Positions 7,388 through 7,438 of a stretch of DNA of 7,438 nucleotides are shown in pieces. Position 1 is the stretch's first letter, and each line of letters opens with the position of its first letter. A program made the position numbers and the translations under genes. Source of the DNA: an uncultured Gammaproteobacteria bacterium (GTDB taxonomy: Bacteria > Pseudomonadota > Gammaproteobacteria > Chromatiales > Chromatiaceae); contig CALAZS010000016.1 in the NCBI GenBank assembly GCA_937926265.1, forward strand, positions 1 through 7,438, given 5' to 3'. The notes under the pieces are model-generated. The model saw only the letters and a list, made by a program, of their open reading frames with translations, was not told the origin of the DNA and searched no databases.

Positions 7388-7392
7388 TTGCT

Positions 7393-7400
7393 CTCACCTC
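7393..7400 (-). promoter_or_regulatory. Strong ribosome binding site of the chemoreceptor gene
   Basis: In the minus-strand reading GAGGTGAG lies 5 nt before the ATG at 7387. This is an almost full anti-16S match and decides the start. It contrasts sharply with the downstream kinase gene, which has no recognisable Shine-Dalgarno sequence. Confidence 0.88.
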
Positions 7401-7417
7401 TAATTACCATAAGAAAT

Positions 7418-7425
7418 ATAGCGGC
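7418..7425 (-). promoter_or_regulatory. Possible sigma-28 (FliA) -10 element upstream of the chemoreceptor
   Basis: In the minus-strand reading GCCGCTAT matches the flagellar sigma-28 -10 consensus GCCGATAA at 6 of 8 positions. It is placed to give a short leader of about 23 nt before the ATG. The matching TAAA -35 box would fall just beyond the window edge, so only half of the promoter can be judged. An alternative is the nearby TATATT as a sigma-70 -10 box. Confidence 0.25.
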
Positions 7426-7438
7426 ATATTCTGGAATT

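Overview
The window holds four genes in two converging units, from a Gram-negative bacterium, most likely a gammaproteobacterium. That placement rests on the NrdB type, which resembles my recollection of the long Pseudomonas NrdB, and on the inner-membrane chemoreceptor; no rRNA or other marker is present to fix the genus.

The left half (1-3399, plus strand) is the aerobic ribonucleotide reductase pair. The 3' 650 codons of nrdA (large catalytic subunit, cut by the window edge) are followed after a 198-nt spacer by complete nrdB (small diiron/tyrosyl-radical subunit, 415 aa). A strong Rho-independent terminator at 3431-3456 closes this unit. Together NrdA and NrdB make deoxyribonucleotides with oxygen-dependent radical chemistry.

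The right half (3591-7387, minus strand) is a two-gene sensory unit transcribed toward nrdB. A methyl-accepting chemotaxis protein with a large periplasmic Cache-type sensor comes first. Eleven nucleotides later comes a membrane histidine kinase with a helical periplasmic sensor, complete HisKA/HATPase_c domains and, at its C-terminus, a bacteriohemerythrin domain with all seven expected iron ligands. The kinase gene is strikingly AT-rich (22% G+C in parts of its sensor region) compared with about 50% in nrdA. The sensory unit is therefore probably an accessory module lying beside core metabolism, not part of the nrd operon.

The most interesting points are the kinase-hemerythrin fusion paired with a chemoreceptor (a possible coupling of oxygen, NO or redox state to signalling) and the matching L-[SN]-W-D motifs at both ends of NrdB, joined by a disordered Ala/Pro-rich linker. 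No tRNA, rRNA, CRISPR, insertion sequence or prophage sequence was seen. No stretch longer than 300 bases lacks a gene.
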